Assembly (NCBI RefSeq): GCF_036345915.1 | Contig: NZ_CP107785.1 | Coordinates: 4,216,001-4,280,000, forward strand | Direction of reading: 5' to 3' | Origin: Nocardia sp. NBC_00565 | Lineage (GTDB): Bacteria > Actinomycetota > Actinomycetes > Mycobacteriales > Mycobacteriaceae | Length of the DNA: 64,000 nt | Shown: positions 17,085-26,171 of the stretch, piece by piece | How positions within the stretch are numbered: the first letter of the stretch is position 1 | How the letters are laid out: each line of letters starts with the position of its first letter | Translations under genes and position numbers: made by a program | Notes under the pieces: model-generated | Told to the model about the DNA's origin: nothing | Databases searched by the model: none | The model's input: the letters and a program-made list of their open reading frames with translations, nothing else

Positions 17085-18101
17085 CTACGCCGGAACCTCG
17101 AACCGCGACAGCGCCAGCAGACGCGAAATCGCGCGCAGGTACTTCTTCCGATACCCGCCACCGAGCATCTCCTGCGAGAAGATCTCGTCCAGCTTGGCGC
17201 CGGATACGGTGACCGGAACACTCGCGTCGTACAGGCGGTCGGCGAGCACGACGATCCGCAGTGCCACCGCCTGATCGGTCACCGTGTGCACATTCGAGAT
17301 GAACACCGACGACACTCCGGAGATCAGCGCACCGTACTTGGACGGATGCAGCGTGCTCAGATGCTTCAGCAGCGCGTCGAACTCGTCGAGCGCGGAACCC
17401 GGTGTGGCGGCGGCCCGTTCGGTGAGCAGCTCCGGTGAGGTCGGCTCCGGCGCGGGCGGCAGATCGCGGTGCCGGTAGTCGGGACCGTCGACGCGCACGG
17501 CCTCGAAGATCGAGCCGAGCTTCTTGATCTCGCGCATGAAGTCCTGTGCGGCGAAGCGGCCCTCACCGAGCTGACCGGGCAGCGTATTCGAGGTCGCCGC
17601 GATGGACACCCCGCGCGCGGAGAGCTCGGTCAACAGGCGCGACACCAGCATCGTGTCGCCCGGATCGTCGAGCTCGAATTCGTCGATGCACAGCACGCTG
17701 TTCGCGGACAGCCGCTCGACCGCGTTGTTGAAGCCGAGTGCGCCGACGAGATTGGTGACCTCACCGAAGGTGCCGAAGGACTTCGGCGCGGGCGAACTGT
17801 GGAAGATCGAAGCGAGCAGGTGGGTCTTGCCGACGCCGAACCCGCCGTCGAGGTAGAGCCCGGCGCCGCTGATCGACTTCTTCTTGCCGAACAGGCCCTT
17901 CTTGTTGACCGCGTGGTTGATCTTGGCGACCTGCCCCGCGAAATCCTCGGCCTTGCCGACCGCGGCCGCCTGGCTCGGCTCCTTCGGGTCCGGGATATAG
18001 GAGGCGAAACTGACCTCGTCGAACATGGGCGGGGGCACCATCTGGGCGACCAATCGGTCCGCCGGAACCTCCGGATGGCGATCGACAAGGCGTTCTTGCA
18101 T
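17085..18101 (-). CDS. zapE: ZapE/AFG1-family ATPase
   Basis: 338 residues. Walker A GGFGVGKTHLLAS and Walker B LCIDEFELDD match the AFG1-like/ZapE group, a P-loop ATPase linked to Z-ring remodelling in proteobacteria and to protein quality control in mitochondria. The protein is the counterpart of M. tuberculosis Rv2670c, at the same position divergent from the RibD-type gene. The start ATG at 18101 is 35 bases from the divergent gene, so the promoters must overlap. The symbol is by family; its role in actinobacterial division is unproven. Confidence 0.85.
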   Translation of the reverse strand: MQERLVDRHPEVPADRLVAQMVPPPMFDEVSFASYIPDPKEPSQAAAVGKAEDFAGQVAKINHAVNKKGLFGKKKSISGAGLYLDGGFGVGKTHLLASIFHSSPAPKSFGTFGEVTNLVGALGFNNAVERLSANSVLCIDEFELDDPGDTMLVSRLLTELSARGVSIAATSNTLPGQLGEGRFAAQDFMREIKKLGSIFEAVRVDGPDYRHRDLPPAPEPTSPELLTERAAATPGSALDEFDALLKHLSTLHPSKYGALISGVSSVFISNVHTVTDQAVALRIVVLADRLYDASVPVTVSGAKLDEIFSQEMLGGGYRKKYLRAISRLLALSRFEVPA

Positions 18102-18136
18102 GGACGCAGCCTAGTGACGTGGTGTGATCTTCCTTT

Positions 18137-18898
18137 ATGCAGCGTATCCACAATGCGATCCAGCTCACAGGACTGAACCGCGAGGACCTCGCCGAGTTGT
18201 ACGCCTACCCCACCCAACTCCAGGCGCCTTGGGTCCGCGCCAATTTCGTGTCCAGCATCGATGGGTCGGCCACCAGCGGCGATGTCTCCGAAGGACTCGG
18301 CACACCCGCCGACAAGACCGTTTTCATGATGTTGCGCGAGTTGGCCGACGTGATCGTGATCGGCGCGGGCACCGCGCGCGCGGAGAACTACGGCGGCGCT
18401 CGGACCGATCCACGACTGCGGCGCGCGTTGTACGACCGCGGCATCGGCGGTCATCGCGATGGTGCCCCGCCGCCGATCGCGGTGGTCACCGCGAGCGCCG
18501 CGCTCGAGCCCGGCGCGCGGCTGTTCACCGATACCGAGGTCGCGCCGCTGGTCATCACGACCGCGACCGCGCCGCAGGATCGCAAACAGCAACTCGCCGA
18601 TGCGGGCGCGCAGGTGATCGCGGCGGGCGGCGTCGCGGTCACGCCGGAGGGATTGCTGCGCGCACTGGCCGATCTCGGATTGCATCGGGTGCTGTGCGAG
18701 GGCGGGCCGCATCTGTTCGGTGAGCTGCTCGAGGCCGACGCGGTCGACGAGCTGTGCGTCACCACCGCGCCGGTGCTCGTCGGGGGTACGGCACGACGAA
18801 TTTCGCTGTCCGCGCACGAGTTTCGGACGTCTATGATGCGCGCACACATCCTGCTGGATGACGACGGGACCGTCCTCACCCGTTGGACCCGCCGGTGA
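18137..18898 (+). CDS. RibD C-terminal-domain pyrimidine reductase-like protein
   Basis: 253 residues comprising only the reductase (RibD_C) half, without the deaminase domain. Visible motifs are NFVSSIDGSATSG near the N-terminus, a VIGAGTARAENYGGAR cofactor segment and the CEGGPHLFGELL loop. Homologous to M. tuberculosis Rv2671, which can substitute as a dihydrofolate reductase-like enzyme when mutated. Its native role may be in riboflavin or pterin reduction, but a complete riboflavin operon is not nearby. It is divergent from zapE. Confidence 0.85.
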   Translation: MQRIHNAIQLTGLNREDLAELYAYPTQLQAPWVRANFVSSIDGSATSGDVSEGLGTPADKTVFMMLRELADVIVIGAGTARAENYGGARTDPRLRRALYDRGIGGHRDGAPPPIAVVTASAALEPGARLFTDTEVAPLVITTATAPQDRKQQLADAGAQVIAAGGVAVTPEGLLRALADLGLHRVLCEGGPHLFGELLEADAVDELCVTTAPVLVGGTARRISLSAHEFRTSMMRAHILLDDDGTVLTRWTRR

Positions 18899-19043
18899 CT
18901 CGTGCGGCACGGTCCGCTGGGCACGATGCTCGGTGACGGCTGTGGCCGGCTCGGCCCCGCGGCACACCTGTTCGGGGCGGCTTCGCCGGGCAACGTACGC
19001 CTGCTTTGTGAAACCGGCGTCCGAACCTGGCAGGCTGTAACGC

Positions 19044-20600
19044 ATGCGCTGGACTCGGGCCGTCGTGCTGGCCTCGACACTCTCGATCATGATCGCCGGA
19101 TGCGGTGCGGGACCCTCCGATCGCCCCGGCGTCGCCGTCGAGCGCGCGCCGCAGGGCGGGGCGCGCCCGAATCCGACCACGGTCACCACGCCGCCGCCCG
19201 ACGCGGGTGTCCCCAAAACCGATCTGACCTGGCACGATTGCACGGCGCCGACCCTGGACCTACTCGGCCTCGGACCGGCACCGTCCGGACTGGTCCTGGA
19301 CTGCGCCGAATACACGACGCCGATCGATTCGACCGGTGGTGTGCTCGGCAACTTCCGCACCGGCGCGATGCGGGCCAGGCTGGCGCAGACCCCGACCGAT
19401 GTCGCGCCGCTGGTCATCACCTCCGGCGCGGACCGGTCCTCCAGCGCGACGCTGGCCGGGCTCGCCGTCGGCGCGGGCAACGGACTACTGGCCAGCCGCC
19501 CGATCGTCGCGGTGGACCGGCGCGGCCTGGGCACCTCACAGCCGATCGACTGCCTGCCCATCGACGTGCGCCGCAACCTGGCCGACAACGGCCAATTCGG
19601 GCCGGGAGCAAGCGATCCCGTCGAAGCGGTGACCGGGTACAGCCAGGACGGCACCATCGCCTGCCGCGATTTCCTGCAGCCCTACGAGGGCACCTTCGAC
19701 GCGCCGCACGCCGCCGACGACATCGAGCAGTTGCGCAAGCAGTGGCAGGTCGACCGGATCGACCTGCTCGGTTCGGGCAACGGCGCGAAGGTCGCGCTCA
19801 GTTACGCGCGCAAGTTCGGCGACCACCTGGCGCGACTGGTCCTGGATTCGCCGGAGGCCGTCGGCACCGACGCGGTGACCCGCACCGAGCAGCGCGTCCA
19901 GGGCGCGGAAGCGGCGGTGACCGCATTCGCTCAGCGCTGCACCGGAATCGGCTGCTCACTCGGTGCGGACCCGCGCGCCGCGATCATCGCTCTGGTGCAG
20001 AAGGCGGGCAGCGGCGGACTCGGCGACATCTCCGCGAACGCACTGCTGACCGCGCTGTCGGGCTTCCTCGCCAGTCCGCGCGACCAGTCCGCGCACATCG
20101 CCGAACTCGCCGACGCGCTGTCGGCGGCCGGGCGCGGTGATCGCGGCCCGCTCGGGAATCTGATCCTGCGTGAATCCGCCGCCACCGCGGCCGATGGTCA
20201 GTTCGTCAATCGATGCACCGATAATCAGCTGCCGCCGAGCCCGACCAAGGCCAAGGAGCTCGCGGACACCTGGGGCCAGAAGTATCCGGTATTCGGCAGG
20301 TCCGCCGCGATCGGCATGATGGCATGCGTCGCGTGGCCGGTCAGTGCCGCGCCGCCGCTGCCGGACAAGCTGGACCTGCCGGTTCTCGTCCTCGGCGCGG
20401 CCGCGGATCCGCTGGTCGGCGACGGCGGCCAGGCCTCGGTCACCGGTTCGCTCGGCGCCGCGGGCGCGCGCAAGGCATCGATCGCCTGGCAGGGGTGGGG
20501 GCATCCGGTTTTCGCCCATTCCGGTTGTGCGCAACAGGCTCTCGTCGATTATCTGAAGGAGGCCAAGCTTCCCGCCGACGGCACCGCGTGCCCGGCCTGA
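19044..20600 (+). CDS. Lipoprotein alpha/beta hydrolase of the TAP family with altered nucleophile elbow
   Basis: 518 residues. The signal peptide ends in the lipobox IAGC (Cys near 20), so it should be membrane-anchored outside. The N-terminal cap and hydrolase core are followed by a TAP-like C-terminal part (LPVLVLGAAADPL, then GWGHPVF with the His and the family's paired Cys in HSGCAQQALVDYL). At the nucleophile elbow the sequence is LLGSGNGAKVALSYA. Aligned with the GxSYG of tripeptidyl peptidases, Gly occupies the Ser position and Ser is one residue early. The protease may be inactive or use shifted chemistry. Counterpart of Rv2672 by position. Confidence 0.82.
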   Translation: MRWTRAVVLASTLSIMIAGCGAGPSDRPGVAVERAPQGGARPNPTTVTTPPPDAGVPKTDLTWHDCTAPTLDLLGLGPAPSGLVLDCAEYTTPIDSTGGVLGNFRTGAMRARLAQTPTDVAPLVITSGADRSSSATLAGLAVGAGNGLLASRPIVAVDRRGLGTSQPIDCLPIDVRRNLADNGQFGPGASDPVEAVTGYSQDGTIACRDFLQPYEGTFDAPHAADDIEQLRKQWQVDRIDLLGSGNGAKVALSYARKFGDHLARLVLDSPEAVGTDAVTRTEQRVQGAEAAVTAFAQRCTGIGCSLGADPRAAIIALVQKAGSGGLGDISANALLTALSGFLASPRDQSAHIAELADALSAAGRGDRGPLGNLILRESAATAADGQFVNRCTDNQLPPSPTKAKELADTWGQKYPVFGRSAAIGMMACVAWPVSAAPPLPDKLDLPVLVLGAAADPLVGDGGQASVTGSLGAAGARKASIAWQGWGHPVFAHSGCAQQALVDYLKEAKLPADGTACPA

Positions 20601-20617
20601 GCGAGCGAAGCGAGCGC
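20601..20617. repeat. Short GAGCGAAGCGAGC-type palindrome
   Basis: A GCGAGCGAAGCGAGCGC palindromic element directly follows the hydrolase stop. Similar short elements occur near 46930-46947 and, less perfectly, near 12352-12368. They look like dispersed intergenic repeats. Confidence 0.35.
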
Positions 20618-20753
20618 ACAAAGAAACAGCCACTTAGGGGAAATGGCGAAGCCGAGCGACAGCGAGGCGCAGTCATGATCCCCTAGATGTGTGGAGTGAT
20701 CCCCTAACCTCGGCGCGCCGGGTAGGTCCCGGCAACCGTCGCGAACGGATCCG

Positions 20754-22124
20754 GTGTACCGTGCCCCAGTGTTACTTCGACAGCTCGAGCCTCGCACTGC
20801 TCGCACCACCGCCGAGGTGATCAAGTTCGCACTCTGGCCGCTCGCGGTCATGACTGTGCTCAACCGGGTCTTCATCAAGGCCGTCAACGGGTTCATCACC
20901 GATGACTTCAAACCGGTCTACAACGCGTCACTGGCCTTCCTCAACCACCGGCCGGTGTACACCGCGAACTACGACCTGGTCGACCCGCACTACTTGTACC
21001 CACCGAGCGGCACCCTGCTGATCGCACCACTGGCGCTGATCGACCCGGAGAAATCGCGCTGGTGCTTCATCCTGCTGAATGCCGCCGCCATCATCCTGGC
21101 CTGGTATCTGCTGCTCAAGCTGTTCAAGTTCACGGTGTCCTCGGTGGCCGCGCCGATCGTGCTGTTCGCCATGTTCAGCTCGGAAACCGTCATCAACACA
21201 CTGGTGTTCACCAATGTGAACGGATGCGTGCTGCTGGCCGAAGTGGCGTTCATCATGCTGCTGCTCGCGCGGCGCGATCTCTGGGCCGGTGCGGTATTGG
21301 GTTTGAGCATTGCGGTGAAACCGACGCTCGCGCCACTGGTGCTGATCGCGGCGGCGCGCGGGCAGTGGAAGGTCTTCTACACCGCGCTCGGCGTTCCGCT
21401 GGCGCTGATCGCCATCGCCTGGCCTATGTCGGCCGATCCGGACAAGTTCTTCACCAGGACCGCGCGCTACCTGGCCGACCCGCGCGACTACTTCAACAGC
21501 GCGATCGTCGGCAACGCCGCCTACTACGGGCTGCCGCTGTGGTTGACCTGGGGCATTCGCATCGTGATGGGCGTGCTGGTCGCCATCTCGCTGTGGCTGC
21601 TGTACCGCTACTACCGTCACGATGACCTGTTCTTCGTGACGACCGCCTGCGGCGTGTTGATGACCGCCGAATTCCTGCTCAACTCGCTCGGACAGATGTA
21701 CTACTCGATGATGCTGTTCCCGCTGCTGATGTCGGTGGTGCTGCGCAATTCGGTCATGCGCAACTGGCCGGCCTGGCTGGCGGTGTTCGGGTTCATGTCC
21801 TACGACAAGTGGCTCTCCGACCGCTGGCAGGGGCTCGGCCGGAACCTGGAGTACCTGCGCATCACCTTCGGCTGGGGGCTGCTGCTCATCGTCATCGCAT
21901 GCGTGCTCGTCGACCGGTATCTGGCGGCGCGGCGCGAAGGTCGGCTGCCGTTCGGACTCGATCCGGAGTGGATGCGGTCCGCGCCGGATTCGCGGGGTGC
22001 GGCCGAGGAAGCGCTCGCGGTCGAAACGGTCTCCACTGCGTTGGAGAGCGATACCGATGACCTGGGCGTGAACGGCAGGGCGGCCGAATTGCGGGGCGAA
22101 CCGCAGGCGAGCGCGCTCAAGTAG
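20754..22124 (+). CDS. aftC: AftC-type alpha-(1->3)-arabinofuranosyltransferase (GT87)
   Basis: 456 residues from the GTG at 20754. It is a polytopic membrane protein with about 10 hydrophobic segments and a hydrophilic C-terminal tail. The first periplasmic loop carries the ITDDFKPVYNA segment with the Asp expected of C-type glycosyltransferases using decaprenyl-phosphoryl-arabinose, then HYLYPPSG. It lies between the Rv2672- and MsrB-like genes, exactly where M. tuberculosis has aftC (Rv2673). AftC adds the 3,5-branch in arabinogalactan and lipoarabinomannan, supporting a mycolate-bearing organism. Confidence 0.88.
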   Translation: MYRAPVLLRQLEPRTARTTAEVIKFALWPLAVMTVLNRVFIKAVNGFITDDFKPVYNASLAFLNHRPVYTANYDLVDPHYLYPPSGTLLIAPLALIDPEKSRWCFILLNAAAIILAWYLLLKLFKFTVSSVAAPIVLFAMFSSETVINTLVFTNVNGCVLLAEVAFIMLLLARRDLWAGAVLGLSIAVKPTLAPLVLIAAARGQWKVFYTALGVPLALIAIAWPMSADPDKFFTRTARYLADPRDYFNSAIVGNAAYYGLPLWLTWGIRIVMGVLVAISLWLLYRYYRHDDLFFVTTACGVLMTAEFLLNSLGQMYYSMMLFPLLMSVVLRNSVMRNWPAWLAVFGFMSYDKWLSDRWQGLGRNLEYLRITFGWGLLLIVIACVLVDRYLAARREGRLPFGLDPEWMRSAPDSRGAAEEALAVETVSTALESDTDDLGVNGRAAELRGEPQASALK

Positions 22125-22341
22125 CGACTGGTGCGCCGGAATCGGAGTTCCGGCACCAGATCGAGTAGACGCGGACGGGGCGATCCGAGGGCAGTTCCGA
22201 CCGCTGGAGGGCGCGCCAGCAGCAACTCGGCGAGCGGGCCGAGCCAAGCTGTAGGTCCAGCCGGGCAGCCGAACCACGGGTAGACGCGGCGGAGGGGCAG
22301 GGTGTGCGGCGCCGACGCCGAAAACCTATTAGCGTGGAGCA

Positions 22342-22785
22342 ATGAGTTCCGACGCCGACACGTCCCTACCCGCGCCGCGGATCCAGCTCACCCCACAGGA
22401 GTGGAAGGCCAAGCTGAATCCGGAAGAGTACGCGGTGCTGCGACAGGCCGCGACCGAACGTCCGTTCACCGGTGAGTACACCGACACCAAGACCGAAGGC
22501 GTCTATGTGTGTCGCGCGTGCGGCGCCGAGTTGTTCCGCAGCACCGAGAAATTCGACTCGCATTGCGGTTGGCCGTCGTTCTTCGATCCGGCGGAGTCCG
22601 CGGCGGTGATCCTGCGCGACGATGACAGCCTCGGCAGCCATCGGGTCGAAGTGCTGTGCACGAATTGCCACAGCCACCTCGGCCACGTCTTCGAGGGCGA
22701 GGGATACAACACGCCCACTGATAAGCGCTATTGCATCAACTCCATCGCCCTGCAGCTGCACCCCTCGGGCAGTGCAGCGGAATAA
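22342..22785 (+). CDS. msrB: Peptide-methionine (R)-S-oxide reductase
   Basis: 147 residues, full length. Two zinc-binding CxxC pairs (CRACG and CTNCH) bracket the domain. The conserved HCGWPSFFDP and GHVFEGEGYNTPTDKRYCINS follow, the last with the catalytic Cys. It reduces methionine-R-sulfoxide in oxidised proteins with thioredoxin. Cytoplasmic. It follows aftC in the same order as in M. tuberculosis (Rv2674). Confidence 0.96.
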   Translation: MSSDADTSLPAPRIQLTPQEWKAKLNPEEYAVLRQAATERPFTGEYTDTKTEGVYVCRACGAELFRSTEKFDSHCGWPSFFDPAESAAVILRDDDSLGSHRVEVLCTNCHSHLGHVFEGEGYNTPTDKRYCINSIALQLHPSGSAAE

Positions 22786-23241
22786 TCGACTGCGGCGCTG
22801 AGCGAAAGATACAGACCGACCGGCCCGTTGCGCATGCCCCGAAATGCTGGGGCATGCGCAAACGGTCAGTAATTGCAGTGCTGACTGCACAGCGGCAGGT
22901 CGACGAAGACGCGGCAGATCAGGGCGTGACCGTTCCGCCACGCCGAGCCCACCCCCAACCCTTTATCGGCCTTCGCACCCCTGTAGGCCCTATTGGGGGC
23001 GGATTCAGGCAGTGGTTGCCCCCGAATCTGCCCGGGTGCCCCGATCGAGGGTACGAGTGCATCCATCAGCCCTACCGGACAAGCTGCCGGAACCGACATA
23101 CCCACCAGCCCCATCAGGGGTGCGAATGATCCGGCGTGCCGCCGGAGTCGAGGTGAGCGCTACTGCGGCCGAGTGTTGGTGCGGCAAGTACCGGGGCTGG
23201 GCCCGAGCGCGAGGGCAGCACCAGGGCGGGCCTTGTTCGGG
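22786..23241. other. Convergent intergenic region msrB / hemQ
   Basis: 456 bases between two gene 3' ends. A strong hairpin lies at 22828-22861. The remainder has no coding pattern that I trust; an 82-codon minus-strand frame (22866-23114) has poor codon bias and no binding site. Confidence 0.5.
22828..22861. terminator. Bidirectional hairpin terminator
   Basis: Perfect 13-base arms TTGCGCATGCCCC (22828-22840) and GGGGCATGCGCAA (22849-22861) enclose an 8-base loop 43 bases after the msrB stop. No T-run follows, as is common in this group. Confidence 0.7.
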
Positions 23242-23937
23242 TCAGGGCAGAGCGGCGATGAGGTTTTCGATCTCGACGCGGGGGCCGGTGAAGAACGGAA
23301 TCTCTTCGCGGACGTGCAGTCGGGCTTCGGTGGCGCGCAGGTCGCGCATCAGGTCGACGATGCGGTGCAGTTCCGGGGCCTCGAAGGCGAGGATCCACTC
23401 GTAGTCGCCGAGCGCGAAGGAGCTGACCGTATTGGCGCGCACGTCCGGGTAGCCGCGCGCGGCCTTACCGTGGTCGGCGAGCATCTTGCGACGCTCCTCG
23501 TCGGGCAGCAGGTACCACTCGTAGGAGCGCACGAACGGGTAGACGCAGATGTAGTTACCCGGATCCTCGCCGGCCAGGAACGCCGGAATGTGGCTCTTGT
23601 TGAATTCGGCGGGCCGATGCAGCGCCACATTGCTCCAGACCGGGGCGCTGGCCCGGCCGAGTTCGGTGGTGCGCCGGAAGTCCGCGTACGCCGCCTGCAG
23701 ATCCTCGACCCGCTCGGCATGCGACCAGATCATGAAGTCGGCGTCGGCGCGCATCCCCGCCACGTCGTAGATGCCGCGCACCACGATGTCGCGCTCGGCC
23801 AGCCCGTCGAAGAACGCGCGCGCCTCCTTGATCGCGGCCTCGCGGTCGTCCCCCAGCACACCCGGTTGCACCTGGAACACCGAGAACATCAGATAGCGGA
23901 TGGTGGAATTGAGTGCTTGATAGTCGAGTCGCGCCAT
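23242..23937 (-). CDS. hemQ: Coproheme decarboxylase HemQ (ChdC)
   Basis: 231 residues from the ATG at 23937; the earlier in-frame start at 24000 has no support. It is a chlorite-dismutase-fold protein of the haem-synthesis type. Visible are [13 protein letters not shown] with the catalytic Tyr region, [13 protein letters not shown] with the proximal His, and EIPFFTG near the C-terminus. It converts coproheme to haem b using peroxide, the last step of the coproporphyrin-dependent pathway of Gram-positives. It belongs with hemY and hemE upstream on the same strand but is separated from hemY by 531 bases. Confidence 0.93.
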   Translation of the reverse strand: MARLDYQALNSTIRYLMFSVFQVQPGVLGDDREAAIKEARAFFDGLAERDIVVRGIYDVAGMRADADFMIWSHAERVEDLQAAYADFRRTTELGRASAPVWSNVALHRPAEFNKSHIPAFLAGEDPGNYICVYPFVRSYEWYLLPDEERRKMLADHGKAARGYPDVRANTVSSFALGDYEWILAFEAPELHRIVDLMRDLRATEARLHVREEIPFFTGPRVEIENLIAALP

Positions 23938-23987
23938 GATTCCTATCGTGCCACTGCAGTGCGTCGAAGTATCCGCGTGGGCCGGTC

Positions 23988-24091
23988 CCGCCGCAGGCAC
24001 CGGTCGAAGTGCACGCAGCAGTCTCCCGCGCGCAACATGGCTGATGCCTCGTCATCGTCCGAACATGTCTGCTACACCGCAGTCCCGACGC
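23988..24091 (+). repeat. Direct repeat copy 1
   Basis: Starts CCGCCGCAGGCACCGGTC and ends GCAGTCCCGACGC. It shares these ends and an internal GAACATGTCTGCT with copy 2, 145 bases downstream. The middle differs more (about 80 percent identity by eye). Confidence 0.7.
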
Positions 24092-24132
24092 ACCCAGGCG
24101 GTTGACGCGCTATCGGAACCGCATGGGCAGAT

Positions 24133-24234
24133 CCGCCGCAGGCACCGGTCCGAGCACCCGCAACCCCTCCGGCGTGCAATTGGCTGGTGCCTCATCGTCG
24201 CCCGAACATGTCTGCTGCGCCGCAGTCCCGACGC
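24133..24234 (+). repeat. Direct repeat copy 2
   Basis: Second copy of the repeat beginning at 23988. Most differences from copy 1 are in the central 30 bases. The order of blocks is conserved, which suggests duplication of the segment rather than chance. Confidence 0.7.
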
Positions 24235-24468
24235 GTCAATATGGCTAGCGTGTCGTCACACCGAGCAGTCGCACAGCCGCCAGTCGGTCAGGCGAACCGC
24301 CGGATGCACTGCTCGCGCACGCGGCATACAGTCGGGTGTGCACCGGATTCGGCTGCCGGCGCCATGGATACCGGCGGCGGGCACGTCGACGTTCGACAGG
24401 TCGAGCCCGCCGCAGCTGGCTCGCTTTTGCGTTCCCGACGACAACTTACGTCGCGGCACAGAGGGGAA

Positions 24469-25830
24469 TCAGCGGGTGGTGGTTCGGGTCAGAGCGGTGG
24501 CGATGCGGTGGGCGGCGGTGGTGCCGGAGGCGATGCAGGCGGGGACGCCGACGCCGTGGAGGTAGGCGCCCGCGATGGCGAGGCCGTCGAAATTGGCTGT
24601 GGCCGATTCGATTTCGGCGATTCGTTCGTTGTGGCCAGGAGCGTACTGGGCGAGGCCGCCGGGCCAGCGCTGGACCAGTGCGGCGGTCGGTTCGATGGTA
24701 GCGCCGGTGACCGTGGCGAGGTCTTCGGTGGCGGCAGTGATCAGTTCGGCGTCGGACCAGTGCTGGGTGGAGTCGTCACCGAATTTGCCGAATGAGGCTC
24801 GGACCGCTGCGGTTTCGCGCTCGGCCAGGTGGGTCCACTTGCGGCTGGACAGGGTGAATGCCTTGGCGCGCAAGGATTCTCCGGTTGCTACCAGGATGCC
24901 CGAGTTCTGGGGCAGCGCGGTATCGCGTGGCAAGCCGAGAGCCACAACGACGGACGAGGACAGCTCGATGCCCGCGGCGGCCGACGCGGCCGCGGAAGCG
25001 AAGGGGCGCAGCAGGTTTGCGGTGACAGGCGCGGGGGTGGCGAGCACCACCGCGTCCACCGCGCCGATCGGCTCGAGTATCCAGCCGTGGCTCGCGCGGG
25101 AAAGATGGGTGGCCGAGGTTGTGGTGACGAACTCCGCGCGGGACTTCGCGGCCAGCGCGTCCAGCAGCACTCGATACCCGTCGCGCAGGCCGCCGAAGAC
25201 GGGCGCGTTCGAGGGCGGGGGCATGGCGGCGACGACCGCATGGGTGAGGCTGGGCGCACCATCGTCGAGCGCCGCGGCCAGGGTCGGCAACGCGGCGCGC
25301 ACGCCGATGGAGCGCGAACTGCCCGCGTAGACGCCACCCAGCAGCGGATCGACACTGCGCTCGGCGACCTGCGCGCCGAATCGGTCGGCGACCAAGCTGT
25401 AGACGTCGATATCGGCATCTGGATACCAGGCCAGCGGCCGCCGGGACTCCGCGTCGATCCGCTCGAGCGTCTCGGTGTCGACCAACCCGCGCATCGACTC
25501 GGCATCCGATGGCACGCCCATCAGGGTGCGTTCCGGCAACGGATGCGCACTCCCCTGCGACCACACCAGCGGACGCAACCCCGCCGGAACCACCAATTGC
25601 GACTCGAGCCCGAGTTCACGTAGCAGCTCCGGCACCTCCGGCCGCCGCCCGACGAATGCCTCCGCCCCGAGATCCAAAGGCTCCCCGGCCAATTCACCGG
25701 TATAGAGAATCCCACCCAGCCGCGCGGCCCGATCAATGACAACGATGTCAGCGTCCGCGCCCAGCAACCCTCGCAACCGGTACGCCGCGACAAGCCCGCT
25801 GATCCCGCCCCCGACAACCGCGATTCTCAT
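24469..25830 (-). CDS. hemY: HemY-type protoporphyrinogen/coproporphyrinogen III oxidase (CgoX)
   Basis: 453 residues from the ATG at 25830 (GGAGG only 1-2 bases upstream, unusually close). The FAD fold begins MRIAVVGGGISGLVAAYRLR. Further family segments are GAEAFVGRRPEVPELLRELGL, DPLLGGVYAGSS and the C-terminal GLAIAGAYLHGVGVPACIASG. With HemQ present, the physiological reaction is probably oxidation of coproporphyrinogen III to coproporphyrin III. It is downstream of hemE and the kinase-like gene on the same strand, as in the mycobacterial hemE-hemY-hemQ order. Confidence 0.92.
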   Translation of the reverse strand: MRIAVVGGGISGLVAAYRLRGLLGADADIVVIDRAARLGGILYTGELAGEPLDLGAEAFVGRRPEVPELLRELGLESQLVVPAGLRPLVWSQGSAHPLPERTLMGVPSDAESMRGLVDTETLERIDAESRRPLAWYPDADIDVYSLVADRFGAQVAERSVDPLLGGVYAGSSRSIGVRAALPTLAAALDDGAPSLTHAVVAAMPPPSNAPVFGGLRDGYRVLLDALAAKSRAEFVTTTSATHLSRASHGWILEPIGAVDAVVLATPAPVTANLLRPFASAAASAAAGIELSSSVVVALGLPRDTALPQNSGILVATGESLRAKAFTLSSRKWTHLAERETAAVRASFGKFGDDSTQHWSDAELITAATEDLATVTGATIEPTAALVQRWPGGLAQYAPGHNERIAEIESATANFDGLAIAGAYLHGVGVPACIASGTTAAHRIATALTRTTTR

Positions 25831-26171
25831 GCCTCCGACCGTATCCCGCCCCTGAATCCACCCGCCCACGCCCTCGGTTCGATGAGCCGAATCTCACGCC
25901 AACTGCGCCGACCACGGAAATGGTCCGCGCACCCGGCCGCTGCTACTGCAGAGCCGCGACGCGCTGACGACATACGAAAGGGGCCCGGCGATGGCCCCAA
26001 GCGCTCGGCACACCCACAGCCGCCCTGCTACCGGGGCGCTCGCCGAGGGCGAGATGACGCTGAACCGTGCGCACTGCGTCCCGGTCCCCGTCGCCGGTGC
26101 ACTCGCGCAGATTCGCGCCGGACGTTCCCACGGGGCGATACCAGGGCCGAACTCGCCGCAGGCGCAATTCG
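25831..26171. other. Intergenic region, nothing recognised
   Basis: 341 bases upstream of hemY. No gene with a credible start, no clear hairpin. Presumably it contains the hemY promoter, but I cannot point to one. Confidence 0.4.

Larger units (their letters stand above)
23938..24468. other. Intergenic region hemQ / hemY holding a diverged direct repeat
   Basis: No gene seen. Two copies of a roughly 100-base sequence lie at 23988-24091 and 24133-24234. Both frames and both strands are poor in coding signal. Confidence 0.55.

Noticed and set aside
17630..19657. 675-codon minus-strand frame
   Set aside because: Antisense to the RibD-type and TAP-hydrolase genes and frame-shifted across zapE; no family resemblance.
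20928..22277. 449-codon minus-strand frame
   Set aside because: Antisense to aftC; His/Gln-rich composition typical of shadow frames.
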